From Manduca sexta (Eukaryota > Arthropoda > Insecta > Lepidoptera > Sphingidae): a DNA stretch of 64,000 bases. Location of the stretch: contig NC_051141.1 of assembly GCF_014839805.1 (NCBI RefSeq), positions 17,492,777-17,556,776 of the forward strand, in the 5' to 3' direction. Every line of letters starts with the position of its first letter. The stretch's first letter is position 1. Below are positions 1 to 13,400 of this stretch, piece by piece. Made by a program: the position numbers and the translations under genes. Under the pieces are notes generated by a model that had not been told where the DNA came from, searched no databases, and saw nothing but the letters and a program-made list of their open reading frames with translations.

Positions 1-3000
1 AAGTGGATAGTCGGCGAAGCACCGGAGGTTAGTAAACAATGATTCCGTTGTATCGTCTCGGCACTAGATCTTATCAGTTTGGTATCAACGGCTCTACAAC
101 TTACACAAATTACGTGATGAGTAATTTCATTATTTTGATTTTCGAGATGATTTTAAATTGCAATCGTAATAGGCCCGGGACTTCATTAGACAAGAACGTC
201 TTAAAGCGATGGCGATCTAGTGCAGGGATGATAATATATCTTCGTGTCCCTAATAGTAACAGTAGAATAGACTTTCAGGGTTAATTTTTAACAGAGAGAT
301 ACATTAATAGAATTAAGTAATTACTATCAAGTAACTCCATCAACATTTCATATCATTAACGTGTCTTCCTTAAACTTACCTGGATCCAGAAATTTCAAAT
401 CTAACGACATAGATGTTTTGTTCCCTTCTAACTTCGTTCCAAGCAACAGGACATTATGGAATATTGAGATCACTCCGATCTAACATTACTCATTTCACGA
501 GTGGTAAGTGTTAGTTTTCTATGTGTTTGTGTCATTGTATCTGTTAGGTCAAATTGTTCCCACACGGCTTTTTGTTTCCCACACACTGATTTCAGTAGCG
601 TTGTTCACTTTCACAAATTGTTTTGATCCCTCATAATCTTATTGAATTCGTTAAACTCTAGATGTTAGTTCATACCACCTGCTTTCCTACAGTTGGATAC
701 ATACTTTAACGTAGGGTTTAGATCCTACGTCCCTTACAATAAGGCGTGAAGGGATTTTCATTTCATGGCAATTGAATTTCCATATCTGTAAGACTATTTG
801 GCCGACATAGCTTACCTTTATTTTGCGCCCATAAGAATAGTACTTCTAGAAAATCCCCTAAAGCGTTGTCGTCCTTCAGTTCAGTGTTTTACTGTGAAAA
901 AGCTATGACCCACACAAAACGCCATTTCTGAAAATCATCGAGTGGAAGACAAGAAGACGGAAGAGTGCGTCGCATCGGAACGTTTGATCGCGCGAATAGA
1001 GCGATTCCTCGGCTAAATTCGTGACATCAAACGTTTTGCCGCGGCCCAATCACAACGATATGGACTAAAAGAAATGGAGAATTTCTTTCGCTTTGTATGT
1101 ATGTTTATGACGGTCAGCATTATCATTGTTTACTTTTGTAGTTAATTCTACAAAGCGACACTCTGGCTTACGGCGTATGCTGCGTATTATCGTATAACAT
1201 GATGTTTCATTCTTCATGTCTTTCGTTTCATTTAGTCACTATATCAGTAACCCATTATTTTTCATTGTGAATGTTATTTTTTGCTGCTTGTGTGATTCAA
1301 TGTTGTGATTTCCCAAGTCCCATTTTATGCTATATACTCAGTCATAATGCGTCAGACTTAATGACGTATATTTCTTCAAAACTACTAGCAACCAACCTTG
1401 GCATTTAAAAAATCCTATGATGTTTCGTATTCTGTCGATTACGTGAACTTCTTATTTATCATACATTGTCTAAGTTTCGAGAAATATATCATTCCGATCA
1501 CTGACGTACGCCTTTACAAGTTCTCAACAATCAAATTCTGATAACAAATGGCAAACATCCTACTACGTAGGCTTCATTAAATATAAACCAAGGTGCTGAC
1601 ACTGATCTATTATCTTCAGATGACAAACTACTACGTGGCTGCCGGAATGAAGACTGTAGGTATTTCGGCGGCGGGTGGCGTGGCGGAGGCGACCGTTGAC
1701 GAGATAGTGGACGGATACTCGAAGTACGACATGTACGAACTGGGCGTCAACAGATTTCTGGGGCTGCACAACAACAAAAGGTTCCTCAGAGATCGTGTTA
1801 AAGAAGTACCAGGTGAGCTCCTTGACGCAAAATGGATAGGAAATTAAAACTTTCAGATAAAGTTCAACTCTTGTTGGGTTTTACATATAGTCCATCTTTA
1901 ACCAATTAGATTCAACGCTTTCTTCATAAGGCCACGTAATAGTCTAGGGTTTAGCTCCAAATCAGTTTGTTTAAAGGCGTTCGTCATTATTCCCCCTATC
2001 ACTAACATCTGTTCCAACAGGCGTACACTACGGACTCCCGTACCCGTTCCACGAGTTCGAAACCGGTCGCAATCTCCGTCTATCACCGATCTATCCGACG
2101 CTGCGCGACAACGGGGCCGTTTTTGGCCAGGTGATGGGCTACGAACGACCCACCTGGTTCGAGACTGTTGGTTCGTATTCATTACCACAAAAATAAATTC
2201 AATTCATTGTTACTTGAGAGTATAATTTCAATTGCATCTTATAACATTGGTAAACTTATGTGCAAATATAATTTTTAATGCCTTAACTTTAGGGATAAAT
2301 TTGAATTGTACTAGATAACACCAAGGAGAGCGAGAAGCCCCGTCCGTTCAAGATCGCCCACACGAAGACATTCGGGAAGCCACCGTGGTTCGAGACCGTA
2401 CAGCGCGAGTACTGGGCTTGTCGCGAGCAAGTCGGCCTTTCTGACTACTCTTCGTTCACCAAGATAGATTTGCAGGTGAGAAGTCATATAAAACTTCTTA
2501 CTCTGTGTATGTTTTGCTGTGTAATTGTCCATCGAACTTTTATGAGCTTTGAATACTTGTTTTATATAACGGCTTAAGTAGTAGATATGTTATATTGTTG
2601 TGTATATATTAATCTCGATCATTTTTTGTTAACAGTCCCAAGGTCGCGAGGTAGTGGACTTGCTCCAGTACTTGTGCTCCAATGACGTCGATGTGCCCGT
2701 AGGCAGCATCATCCACACCGGCATGCAGAACGAACGCGGTGGGTACGAGAACGATTGCAGTCTCGCCAGGATCTCGGAGAACCAGTGAGTAACCACCAAC
2801 ATCGTCTGTTTCAAATTAGCACCTTAACTCGCAACTAACAAGATTCAATCTCCCACAGCTATATGATGATAGCGCCGACGATCCAGCAAACCCGCTGCAA
2901 GGTGTGGCTGAAGCGCCACCTGCCCCAGAACGGGTCAGTGACGCTCTCTGACGTGACGTCAATGTACACCGCCATCTGCGTCATGGGTCCCTTCACCCGG

Positions 3001-6000
3001 AACCTGCTGTCGGAGCTCACTGACACCGATTTGTCACCATCGCATTTCCCGTTCTTTACGTTCAAGGAAATTGACGTGGGGCTGGCCAACGGCGTCAGAG
3101 CCATGAATTTGACACACACCGGCGAGTTGGGATACGTTCTGTACATACCCAACGAGGTGAGTTGTTTACAAGTTTAAAGATCGCGTGGTATGTGGACCAG
3201 TCCTTGGGTTCGATTCCTGAGATATCAATTTGTAAGTTTTTCCCGAGATAAGATGAGCCTGATAGTTCTAGAATGACTTTCGGTGGTACACTAGCAAATG
3301 AGTCAATACATGGCAAGAGTTCGCTGGAGCTCATGAAATAAATATATGTGTTCACGAGGATATGACGAGACTATTTGATTGTTAAGCACATTTCTCTATA
3401 AATTTTATATCTTATGTGTTTATAGTCCATCTTGCTAAATATCAATTTGGTCTCCAGTTCGCTCTACACGTGTACAACCGTCTGATGACCGTGGGCGAGA
3501 AGTACAGCATCACCCACGTGGGATACTACGCGTCCAGAGCCCTGCGCGTGGAGAAGTTCTTCGCGTTCTGGGGCCAGGACCTGGACACCATGACCACCCC
3601 CCTCGAGTGCGGCAGGACGTGGCGCGTCAAGTTTGATGTAAGTTTTATATTACTAGTGCGATGTGATTGCGGGGTCGATTCCGGCGCAAGTCTTTAAGAC
3701 TGAACTGTTTCCGTTGATATCGGGCAAGACATGTTAACCCCACAGCACTTGGTGGTAATCGAAGTGGGGTTCAGATAGTCGACTGACGAAAGATATTTGT
3801 CCCTCGCCAGTCTACAATTATGCAGGGCTATTAAAATCGCTCTTATTTGTTTATTTTCTATATTGTTTATAAGTGTTCGCCCAGTTGAACGGATGTAAAC
3901 CGTATCGATGTCATCTTTAGTATTATTTCTTTGGAATGTCAAGATACAATTGGCCTGTGACAGACGGTCCAATCCGATTGTACTGGACGCACACTATGCG
4001 CTGTATCGCAAACATGAAAACCATAATGGTTCAGTGTTTAACCCTCAGGCGCTACATTATAACTCCTTACAATGCTATGTGTTGATTTAACTGATACACT
4101 TAGTGTGAAAAGGCAGTGACATATGTTTTAATTATTGTTTGTCTCGATTGGGTGCTTACGCCTATATTTCCTGATGGATGCACACTGAAGATCAGTGGCA
4201 GAACTTGACAAAACACCCATCAATCTAGACATCTACTTTAGCTTTTTTTTCTTTTTTTATTGCTTTGAATGACGTGACGAGCTTGCCGTTCGCCTGATGG
4301 TAAGCGATACGACCGCCCATAAACAGTAGAAACGCCATCCAACACCTTGAAATACAAAATATTGTTTGGTATTCCCCTGCGCTCGCCATCCTGAAACGTG
4401 AGATGTTAAGTCTCATTATGTCCTGTAATTAGACCAGCTACAATGTCCATCAAACCGGAACACAACAATGACTAAACACTGTTGCTTGGCGGCAGAAATA
4501 GACATTGCAGTGTTACCTACCCAGGTGGACTCTTACATATGAGAGGCCTACCACCAGTGAGTATATACCACTTACTATCATGAAAGTCAAATCGAAACCC
4601 TGTCCCAACAGAAAGACATACCGTTCATTGGTCGAGACGCGCTGCTCCGCCAAAGGGAAGAAGGCATCCGCCGTCAGTACGTCCAGCTGTTGCTGACCGA
4701 TCACGACCACGAGCTAGACCTGTGGTCCTGGGGTGGCGAGCCGATATACAGGGACGGCAACTACTGCGGCCAGACTACAACCACCAGTTATGGATTCACA
4801 TTCAAAAAGCAGGTCAGTTTAAAGTCAATATAGCTTTACTCGTGCCTTCGAGATTCAGTCTTACGTGTTATTTAATAGACACATCACGAATTTATCTCCG
4901 AAGAGGTATGCAGAGGCGCAACCAGGGCACTCATTTTTCGCCAAGGGTGTTCCGTCTCATGATGTGATAGGGGGCGAGCCTATCGCGATATCAGGCACAA
5001 ATACTAGACTCCGGGCTGATACTGAGCAGAAAAACCTAAATATCACTTTTCACTCCGTCCGTCGCCCTGAGAAATAAGATGTTAAGACTTATAATGTCCT
5101 GTAATTACGCTGGCTACAATGTACTTCTAACCGGGACATAACAATGACTACACACTGCTTGGTAGCAGAAATAGACACTGCGGTGTTACCAAGGAGCTCG
5201 TCGCATTCGAGAAACCAATCATCACCAAGATCCAATAAGAACTCCACCACTCTTCAACTTCCATAATACTAGAAGAATCATGTTTGTGTTCCCAACGTTA
5301 AATAGGTTGGTAGATGGTACCTAATTAGAGGGCTGCTCGCATAGAGACCTACCACTAGTTTGACAATCAAAACTATCATTAACAAGACCTCTGTTTCAGG
5401 TGTGCCTCGGTTTTGTGGAGAATTTGGATTCGAACGGCGTGCCTCAGCCGATCAACAACGACTATGTTCTGAGCGGCCACTATGAGATAGACATCGCCGG
5501 CATACGGTGAGTCGTATTTTGATTACCACGGGAACCGGCTCGGAAACCTGGTGATTACAACCGGTTTTTCTGGTTTACTTTCATTTAAGTTGTATTTGCA
5601 ATGTACGATGTTTTTGTGGAGATATCCGTTTTTTTCGTGTGTTCCGAGCCGTTCATACATTTGGACAGTTTCTGTTCAGATGTTGTGGAAATTTGTTACT
5701 CTATTTGTATATATTTTGTGTACAGGGATCTTCAGCTTGTATATGCGCCCACGAAAACACGCTACCCGCTTTCCGAGTATTAGAGTTTTTTTTAGTAACT
5801 TCGGTATAGTAAATAGAGTTTTTTTACATAAATCTGGATCGTACTATGTTTTAATATTGAGATTTATAATAACTTCTATATAAAAATTTTCAAATTTCAA
5901 ATTAGGTAACTGTCGCTACATCAATATCACATAATTATTTAAAATTGAATTATCAAGTTTAAAATGTAGGTATTGTATTATTAGCAACTTGACATGAAAC

Positions 6001-6777
6001 ATAATTTGAATCCTGTCATAAAGTTTTATCATATTTGACTAACTTGAAAGTTTGCAGTATAAGTTTTATTGATATTTAGCATACTAGGGATTTGCAGCAA
6101 TATCATCCGCGCCGGTCGACATTTTGGGCCATATACTATTTCATATTGTTCCGTGTATTAATGACTATTTAATTATATTTTTGGTCTACGTGCATTATAT
6201 AGAGTGTAGGAATTTTCAACAAATTTATATTCACCGGTACATATTGTTTCTTATTTAAACTATTTCAACGTTATTAGTATTACCTAACGCTGTGCCATCG
6301 ATGGTTATATTTTAGAGATTTTCAGAAAATTCAATTGCTTCGTTCGCCTGTTATCTATATATTGTTTAAAGTTTGTTCTCAAAAATGAAATCTCGAAAGA
6401 TTGTTTGCAGTTAGATACATATAGAAAAATCACCGCACACTTTAAATTCACGTAATAATTTAATAATTGTGATAAAATTTGTCGTTGCCTTTGATCGCAT
6501 TGCATCAGAATCAAGACTTCGAAACTTTATATAGTTCCAATAACTTCTAAACTTAATATTCAGCACAATCTCAATAATAGTTACCGTCATTTTTGACACA
6601 TAGTTTATCGTGAGATCAGCTCATTACCATAAAATTATGTTGCATAGGTACGCGGCAAAAGTGAACCTGCATTCGCCGAACTTGCCCACAAAATACCCGG
6701 ACAAGGAGCGCGACGTTTACCAGGCGACCAGGAAACATCACGAGTCCAAGTTCTTGGGGCGGCATTACCAACCGTAG
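1..6777 (+). CDS. PDPR: Pyruvate dehydrogenase phosphatase regulatory subunit, mitochondrial (3' ten exons; 5' end outside window)
   Basis: Exons read as 1-27, 1620-1812, 2021-2170, 2315-2475, 2636-2784, 2859-3156, 3458-3637, 4612-4812, 5400-5506 and 6648-6777 (TAG at 6775). All introns are GT/AG and all phases join, giving 531 residues with no internal stop. The family is about 870 residues, so roughly the N-terminal 40% lies upstream. Seen: the end of the FAD-binding oxidoreductase domain (GEAPEMTNYYVAAGM, then a GISAAGG loop, residues 5-30), the central FAO-type region (to about 123), a GcvT/aminomethyltransferase-like folate domain from about 150 (VGLSDYSSF; HTGMQNERGGYENDC at 204-218) and a GcvT C-terminal barrel from 387 (KDIPFIGRDALL). 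Known of the family: a matrix subunit that tunes the phosphatase reactivating pyruvate dehydrogenase. Close relatives are sarcosine and dimethylglycine dehydrogenases; the ending VNLHSPNLPTKYPDKERDVY favours PDPR. Introns 7 and 8 carry SINE-like insertions; the 1.6-kb intron 28-1619 shows nothing else. Confidence 0.85.
4240..4551 (-). repeat. Lepidopteran SINE-like interspersed repeat in a PDPR intron
   Basis: Read on the minus strand it runs from a CTCATATGTAAGAGTCC-like head through a GCCGCCAAGCAACAGTG segment and a GGGCGGTCGTATCGCTTACC segment to an A-rich end (plus-strand T-run near 4240-4258). The same order of segments recurs at 30568-30806 and 55855-56141 on the plus strand. The wording matches a very common lepidopteran dispersed repeat; the family name is not certain. 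Confidence 0.6.
4985..5320 (-). repeat. Composite of diverged SINE-like fragments in a PDPR intron
   Basis: 5085-5200 is a second, poorer minus-strand copy of the 4240-4551 repeat (TTAAGACTTATAATGTCCTG; GCAGAAATAGACACTGCGG). 5200-5310 (CGTCGCATTCGAG, then ACTAGAAGAATCATG) matches 29700-29870. 4985-5080 (ATACTAGACTCCGGGCTGAT) resembles another widely dispersed lepidopteran repeat segment. It lies inside the intron 4813-5399 and does not disturb the exons. Confidence 0.5.
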
Positions 6778-6814
6778 ACGACGATGGCTAACGCTCGTAG
6801 TGATGCAAAGACAT

Positions 6815-6820
6815 ATTAAA
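6815..6820 (+). other. Possible PDPR polyadenylation signal (ATTAAA variant)
   Basis: ATTAAA lies 38 bases after the stop codon. No canonical AATAAA was seen in the next few hundred bases. The placement is plausible but unsupported by transcript data. Confidence 0.25.
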
Positions 6821-6955
6821 ACGGATTTGACGTTGCGGACTACATTCATTTAAAATTAAGTTCATTCAGTTAAAAACCGTCAATAATTTTCATAGTTAAA
6901 TATATTGATTTCCGTCTTTAACTCTTGGTCTCTCGTGAATCGCCGGCGAGCCAAG

Positions 6956-7053
6956 ACAGCTACATGACATTTGCGTGTGTCACGGGATTATAACCTTATA
7001 TACTACATATATACTACATAATAAGGTTATTTTTCCGTCACACGCGTAGCTGT
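6956..7053. repeat. Long imperfect inverted repeat, MITE-like, downstream of PDPR
   Basis: Arms pair as ACAGCTAC (6956) with GTAGCTGT (7046), CGTGTGTCACGG (6974) with CCGTCACACG (7035), and ATAACCTTAT (6990) with ATAAGGTTAT (7021), around an AT-rich TACTACATA centre. It lies between the PDPR 3' end and a SINE copy. It could be a small DNA transposon remnant; no target duplication was assigned. Confidence 0.5.
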
Positions 7054-7110
7054 CAATGTTTGCCGGCAAACATTCAGCTACCTCACGGGTTAAACCAATT
7101 TAATTTCACG

Positions 7111-7374
7111 AAGTGGTAGAGCCACGCTGCAGTCTATGGCTGCAGCACGAATGGGCAGGCTCGACCGGGTCGGTACCACTGTCTCACAGAAGACCGGCGT
7201 GAAGTAATGGCATTGCTGTTGCGTTTCGTGCGGTGAGTGAGATCGCCGGTGCCCAAACTTTTTAAAAGCAGGCAAACGGCCGACAATTCCTCATCAGTTG
7301 TCGGTATTCACAGCGGCGGCGTCACTTACCACCACTTGAACCGCTTGCCCGTTTGCCTGCTCTTTTTTTAAAAC
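7111..7374 (+). repeat. Lepidopteran SINE (HaSE-like), copy 1
   Basis: Starts AAGTGGTAGAGCCACGCTGC. It carries the diagnostic run ACTGTCTCACAGAAGACCGG, GTGAAGTAATGGC, CGGTGAGTGAGATCGCCGG, and a tail GCCCGTTTGCCTGC followed by T7. Two further copies in the same orientation lie at 15987 and 21593. The order of segments is that of a SINE class known widely in moths and butterflies; the exact subfamily is inferred. Confidence 0.75.
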
Positions 7375-8322
7375 CACGGACAAGACGTTTTTGTTTAGTT
7401 TTACATTCAGACTTGGTTGGTCTTCTTCATTTTATAACTGTTTGATTCGGTTCGTTTCCAATCACTGCACAATATGGCCAGATAGATTTCATATTTTTTT
7501 GTTTAAAATATCAACGAGTATAAATTAATTTTTCTTTCAAATCAGGATAAGTTTTTTGGGGCTCGGTTAATGATTGATGAAAACATCTTTGGTTTGGTCT
7601 TCCACCTCGTTAAGTTGTCGGGGGAGTTCTTGAAGTTAGGTTCCAAAATATGGTTACGTTGGTTCATTTTAAACTCCGACTACGCGATGGTTAATACCAC
7701 AGCTAAATGAGTATATTCTAAACCCGGCTCAGACGAATGCGTTATCCGGACACTCGTGGACCTACCGCTGTAATTGGCTCAGTTCTTCCAAATTAATTTT
7801 GGACCGAGTTCCGGAGAAGTAAAGGATGTCTTCGATAATCTTTGTGACCACCTACATCGATAAGTCGATAGACTCCTGACGCAATGGCTCAATATTATAA
7901 GACTAGGTAGTTCTCTGCGATGTTTTTGTTTAAGGGTGTTAAGTCGAGTATGTCTCTGATAAGATAAAAGTACCTTAAGACGGGTCTGCTGCAAGGGTAG
8001 GGTAGCCCGTCTACTTCTCTTTACTTTTGTGTGAATGTGTACTTTTGTGTCATTCTTAACTTCAGAAGTGTTTTTGTTTGTCGGTGTTTTCATTTAGTTC
8101 GAGTATGATGTTTCGTTCGCTTGTCTTTTGTTGTTGGTACGTGTAATTTTTTTCCTGAGTGTTTTTAATTCCTTTGAAGTAATTTACTTGTTTCTATGTA
8201 AGTTCATTTTGTTTGAGTACTGTCTTTTCATAAAGAAGTGTTTATTTTTGTGTGACTGTGTACCTTTTTGTTTGTATGATTGTGTGTGTGTGTATGCAAG
8301 GGTAAGTACGCAACTGTGAAGC

Positions 8323-8343
8323 GTGTGTGTGTGTGTGTGTGTG
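8323..8343. repeat. (GT)n microsatellite
   Basis: An almost pure GT run of about 10 units, with a shorter TG run 40 bases upstream (8279-8293). Confidence 0.8.
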
Positions 8344-10136
8344 ATAGGACGTGTTTGCGTTTATCGATAAACATTCGTGTGATTTTGTGCCTAATTACTT
8401 CACGTTATATTGAGGAACGAAATGATTAATTAAATTATAAAGTATGTTACTATTATTATAGGATTATTACGCTAAATGCTAATAGGGTCAATAGGTTAAG
8501 AAATTTTATTAATAGATGGTACGTATAGCCGCTTATATTTATGCAAGCACTCATCATAATTTTCGCGAAAATTCGTTCCGTGGTCATCCGACGCTCGTGC
8601 ATCGGTCTCGTTTCATCTCGCCGGGTCCGACGCCGCCTAGGACCTGGCACCAGTAGTTTTCGCGAATTCGTGTACATCACTACTTTTCGTGTCTGTCCGG
8701 TTTATGAAAGTGTTAAAGATACGTGTTTGAATAAAAGCCTAAAATCTAATTAGTCGGGGAATGTACAGAATGATGAGTGTTGGCGAGTTGCCCGCCGTGA
8801 GGCAGCCGTGGAGCCTTACCAGCTCCTCATAGAATAGTCTAGATTAACAGTAAACTAGGAAATGTACTAGCCGTATAAGTCTGGATATATATAATGCATT
8901 CATAACGCAATAAAATATCTGTGGTCACTCAGTTTTGGCCCACGAAGTTCCTGAAACGCAATCGTGTTGGTCTAGTGTCACAGATATTCATTAGCTAAGA
9001 GAGTATTATCGATTAATTATCTTAAGGCGATTTTATTTAAGGTACTTTTTTGTTTAACCGGGGCGTATCTTTCGAACGGTTCGCTGTTTCGAGGGAGGCA
9101 CCTCGCGTCATGTTCGTATGTTAAGGTTGCCGCGTAGACAGCTAGATTCCATAATCCCAACACAGCTATCTGATGCGATCGTGACGCATCGGGCAAGGTA
9201 GTGCGTTTGTTCATTTTATAAATAAATCGTAAAAAAATATAAAAAAAAGCCGGTAATGCGTTCTACATTGAGTACTTTCTTGTGCAAACCCTTGTTTTTA
9301 TTTGTCGGGAATTTGCCGCGCCTATGTGTCCTTAAATTCCGATTGTCCATCTGGCACCTCGTGAACATCAGTGAATCGCAAACGTACGGTAGGACGGGTT
9401 ATCATCGGCGTACGTCAGCTCTACTAGCAGGAAATCTGACCATCAAGAGCCAACGCCAGGCGAATGTTGGCCCAACATCTGCGCGAGTCGTCTGGCGGCA
9501 CATATGGCGTAAGAGAACGTTACGAGTATTCACGATTGTTCCCTTTTAATATTCCAAATTCACCTGTCGTTCATTTAAAATCTACCTTGAACTCACATGT
9601 ACCTCAACACCACTGTACCTCAAATATAACTGTAAAATTGCGATAGTAATAGCAACCGGTAAACTCATAGTTAAGGAGAAGCGTATATATTTTAATACCA
9701 GTCGACTAGTTATAGCAGCAAACATAAAGTTTAGATAGACCGCAGAGTGCCCGGCGGTATCCGAGTTATTTTTTTATCTGGCGTATCATAGGATCACGAT
9801 TTCTTAGTATAGTAATGTACCGTATGCGAAAAGCGGTCTCTGTGTAAGTATGGGTATTCATCTAGGGTTCCAGAACTCGAGCGAGCCTGAGTTACTAGGT
9901 TATAATTTTGCATATACGTATAGATAATAAGTGTAGCCGTGGATTCGATGTTAGGTGTTGTGGAGGCACTCGTTTGCGAGACCTCGGCGCGCGCGATTAT
10001 TACTCTACACTGCCTACGCAATAAGTAGATAAGTAATTACTTAAGTAAAATTCAAACGATAAACTGCCATAGATTCGCCTCTTAAAACAGTGACCACTTG
10101 AGCTGGTCATAGCGCGCGCCGAGAGTCGACGAGTTG

Positions 10137-10448
10137 TCCAAAAAATATATAAAATACAAAAAAAAAATATAAACTTTAAAAATGGAAAAAAATATATAAA
10201 ACTTATAAAAATACAAAAAAAATATAAAGCTAATAAAAAAACAAAAAAAAATATATAAAGCTTATAAAAATACAAACAAATATATATAAATCTGAAAAAA
10301 ACTGAAAAAAAAACAAAAAAATTGTAAAATCCAAAAAAAATAAAAAAGTCCGAAAGACAAAAAAAAAACAAAAAAAAATATAATTAGCCCAAAAAAATTC
10401 ACAGAGAATACAAAAAAAATAAAATAAAATAAAAAACAAAAAAAAATA
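10137..10448. repeat. A-rich degenerate minisatellite
   Basis: About 310 bases of A-runs broken by TATATAAAGCTTATAAAAATAC-like phrases that recur roughly every 30-50 bases. The minus strand reads as long F/Y/I-rich open frames, an artefact of poly-T rather than protein. Confidence 0.7.
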
Positions 10449-13400
10449 TGTGTTTGGTGTTATGTGTGGTTTCCATCTTCGTGTCGTGTTCGATGTTGTG
10501 TCGCGGTGTTGTTAGATCGTAACGCCGTAGCTTAAGTTTAGCTAGATGCCACTCGTTCAGTAATGACTGACTAACGAACTAAATGGTGTGGAGCGACGCG
10601 ACGGATCGTGTAGTTTGTACCGCACGCGGCATGCTAGTGCTTCCCGGTGACGGTGTTAGAATTAATCCTGCGCATCATATTTAGCGCATGTTTTCTCGTG
10701 TATAAGTAAAGAGCCGTTTCCTCGGACCGCCGCGTGTTAGTGGTATTTCAATATTACTTATTAGATATAGTTCGTGCATACCAATAGTAACGGCCACGGC
10801 GCGGTGCGACGACGTCGTGCCTGGTCGCGTAGATTCGGATAAGTAGGATAATTTATAGTATAATATGTCAAACGCTACACTGCTATCATTACAGCCTTAG
10901 TAGATAGCTAATTTAGTATAAGATACGTGAGTGCCTCGAGTAAGCACCGGCCTCGTGTGATGCGGATCATCGCACGCGGTGTTATTCATATTAGTATTCT
11001 TTTGCCCATCGGGTATTTTAAGTTCTAAAAAGCTAATATTGATAATTAATTCGTTTTTGTATTGGTAACTGGGAATGTAATCACAATGCAAATGTTTGGC
11101 AAACACCTTTGAGTATATGACAGCAACAATCTAAGGGACGCGAATATTCCCCTTATAGATTAGAAAGATGACTGGTCCCGATTTGAACATCGTTGGTGGC
11201 GGTATGGCGGTATTGTTAATTTTGAAAGTTCTGGCTTGTGCTAAATGTATGCTTCCATCAATGTTTCGATAGATAGTTTGGAAAATGTTTCTCTAATCGC
11301 CTCGTGCGTGTGCTTCATCTGGAGAGATTTTGCACCCATCGATGATGGGTATTGGTGGGTCTGTATTCCTATTTTCTATAGTTTAACACCTTGCATGCTG
11401 TTACACGTATTATCAGACCACCTGCGCACGCGGGCGACAACATCCACCGCCATTTAAAAAAATGTTCAGTTATCAATAACAGTTACAATTATTTACATTC
11501 AGAATTCCATTATCATCCAACATACAATATTAACTTCCCCACGACTCCGTTAAGATCTGTCGGTACCTATATTTTCAGTTAATACTCCAATATTAATTCT
11601 TCGAAGTGTAATTCTATCTTGCTTATCTTTTTATTAATTGGAAAGCTGTTCTTCCCCTATTTTATTTCCATCAGTATACAAACCTACTCTATTCACAATA
11701 TTGTATGTTTGTGTTTGAGACGGATTCGTTTTGTAGTTTATTTCGATTATTTCAATTAACTTTACGTTGTTCCGTTCCAGTCATCTATTGTTCAAATCAG
11801 TTCGCGTAATTAATTCCGATGGTGTTATTATTCAAAAATTAACAGATATACCTCAATTAACGACGCTTCATTGAAAACGGAGTTCTGTGTGGTGTCGCGC
11901 TTTATAAAATTAACATAAAATAGTTCTCGGTTAACGACTAGTATATAAAAACGGCGTATTAGCTTTATTGTTGATAGTTCGAAATGTTCACGTTTTGTTC
12001 CGTTGAGTATTCTTCTTTCAGTAGTTTTCCGAGTTAAAACTGCCTTAAAAACGATATTCAACGGCTCGATTATTGAAAGAATATGACGATGTTATACCAA
12101 GAATTGTTTGATAATTGTTGAAATATAAAAAAGTTAAGTTTATAACAGCCAGTATTGCTTCAGGAAACTTGTTCGCATGAGACGGACCGCCGGCACTGGC
12201 TCGTCCCTGCACCAAACATGCGAAATCACTGCCGGACTGGACTTATTAATTACTTATTATAATCAACTAATTAATCGAGATTTAGGGAAAATTATATTTT
12301 TAACGCGAAAAGATATTCGACGGGGGTTCGGGGGTTTGAATGATAGCGAAATTATTTTTTGGGGAATGTGATAGATGAATGGGGGATGGTGTAAACTTTC
12401 TCCCTAATTTATTTTTTTATGTAAATATAAGGTATTTATCGTAGCCGTTTCGCGACGGCGCGTTTGTTAATAGCCCGCGTATCTGTCCGGTGACGCTGGT
12501 GAGGCCAACGTTAGTCGGTTTTGGAACTTTGTCAGCATAGTTCCTGAAGTAGGTTTAACATCAACGCACTGGGTAATGAGAACGGAGCTGGAGCGTTGGC
12601 CCGCACAGCGTCGCCGGGCGCATGAGGGAGTAATCCGCTCTGGTTAGATTATTGCGGGAACAACTAGCTCAGAAACACTGCCATTAGTCATCGTTTCGAC
12701 CACGATGATGCCTGTGCTGGGCGTGACGGCACGCTCTCGCGGAGGTTGGAAGTTAGAATTAAGATGGCTTCCACGCGGGTATTATGGATAGTAGTGTAGT
12801 GTCGTTATAAGATGTTGGTAGAATTGCTAGTGATTGTTATGATAAGTCGGTTTTGGCCATCTTTGCTTAGTGCTATGTGGAGGTAGAGAGCGCGGAAGAG
12901 CGATGACACACTAACACAACCTTGAATTACTTAACTTCCATAGTATTAGACACTCAAGAAGCAATAATTACTCTTAGCTAATGGGGATAAATGGGGGGGT
13001 AATGCAGGGACGTCTTCAAATTCTTTCTTTGCCTGCCCTGGTTTCGAAGGTTAATATCCGGATGGCCTCTAGGCAAATAGTGGCGGTAAGGGTCAAGGCA
13101 ACAGCTGGAGTGATTGTCATGGACAGTATTTGAGAGTTTGTTAACATCATGTTTGAACAATGGTTATGATAGATTGCCCGAGATGTTCGTGGGGGCAGGT
13201 TCAAAATTTCTAAATTTTTCACTACTGCTGACATGCTAATTAATAATGACTGACGTGTTTAGGGAACGACATCTCCCAAGAAGTTAGTTAACATCAAGAA
13301 ACGTACAATCTCAGTCGTTTAGTTAGTCTACCATTCTTCCATTTGGCTTAACAGCACTTTAAATTGTCCGGGGTCCGTCTGTAAGTTTTCTCATGTGCAA

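Noticed and set aside
1..6777. Sarcosine or dimethylglycine dehydrogenase as the identity of the left gene
   Set aside because: The domain order is shared, but the ending VNLHSPNLPTKYPDKERDVY and the HTGMQNERGGYENDC text fit the phosphatase regulatory subunit better.
10000..10439. Minus-strand open frames of 69-123 codons rich in F, Y and I
   Set aside because: They are the complement of an A-rich minisatellite; the composition alone explains the lack of stops.
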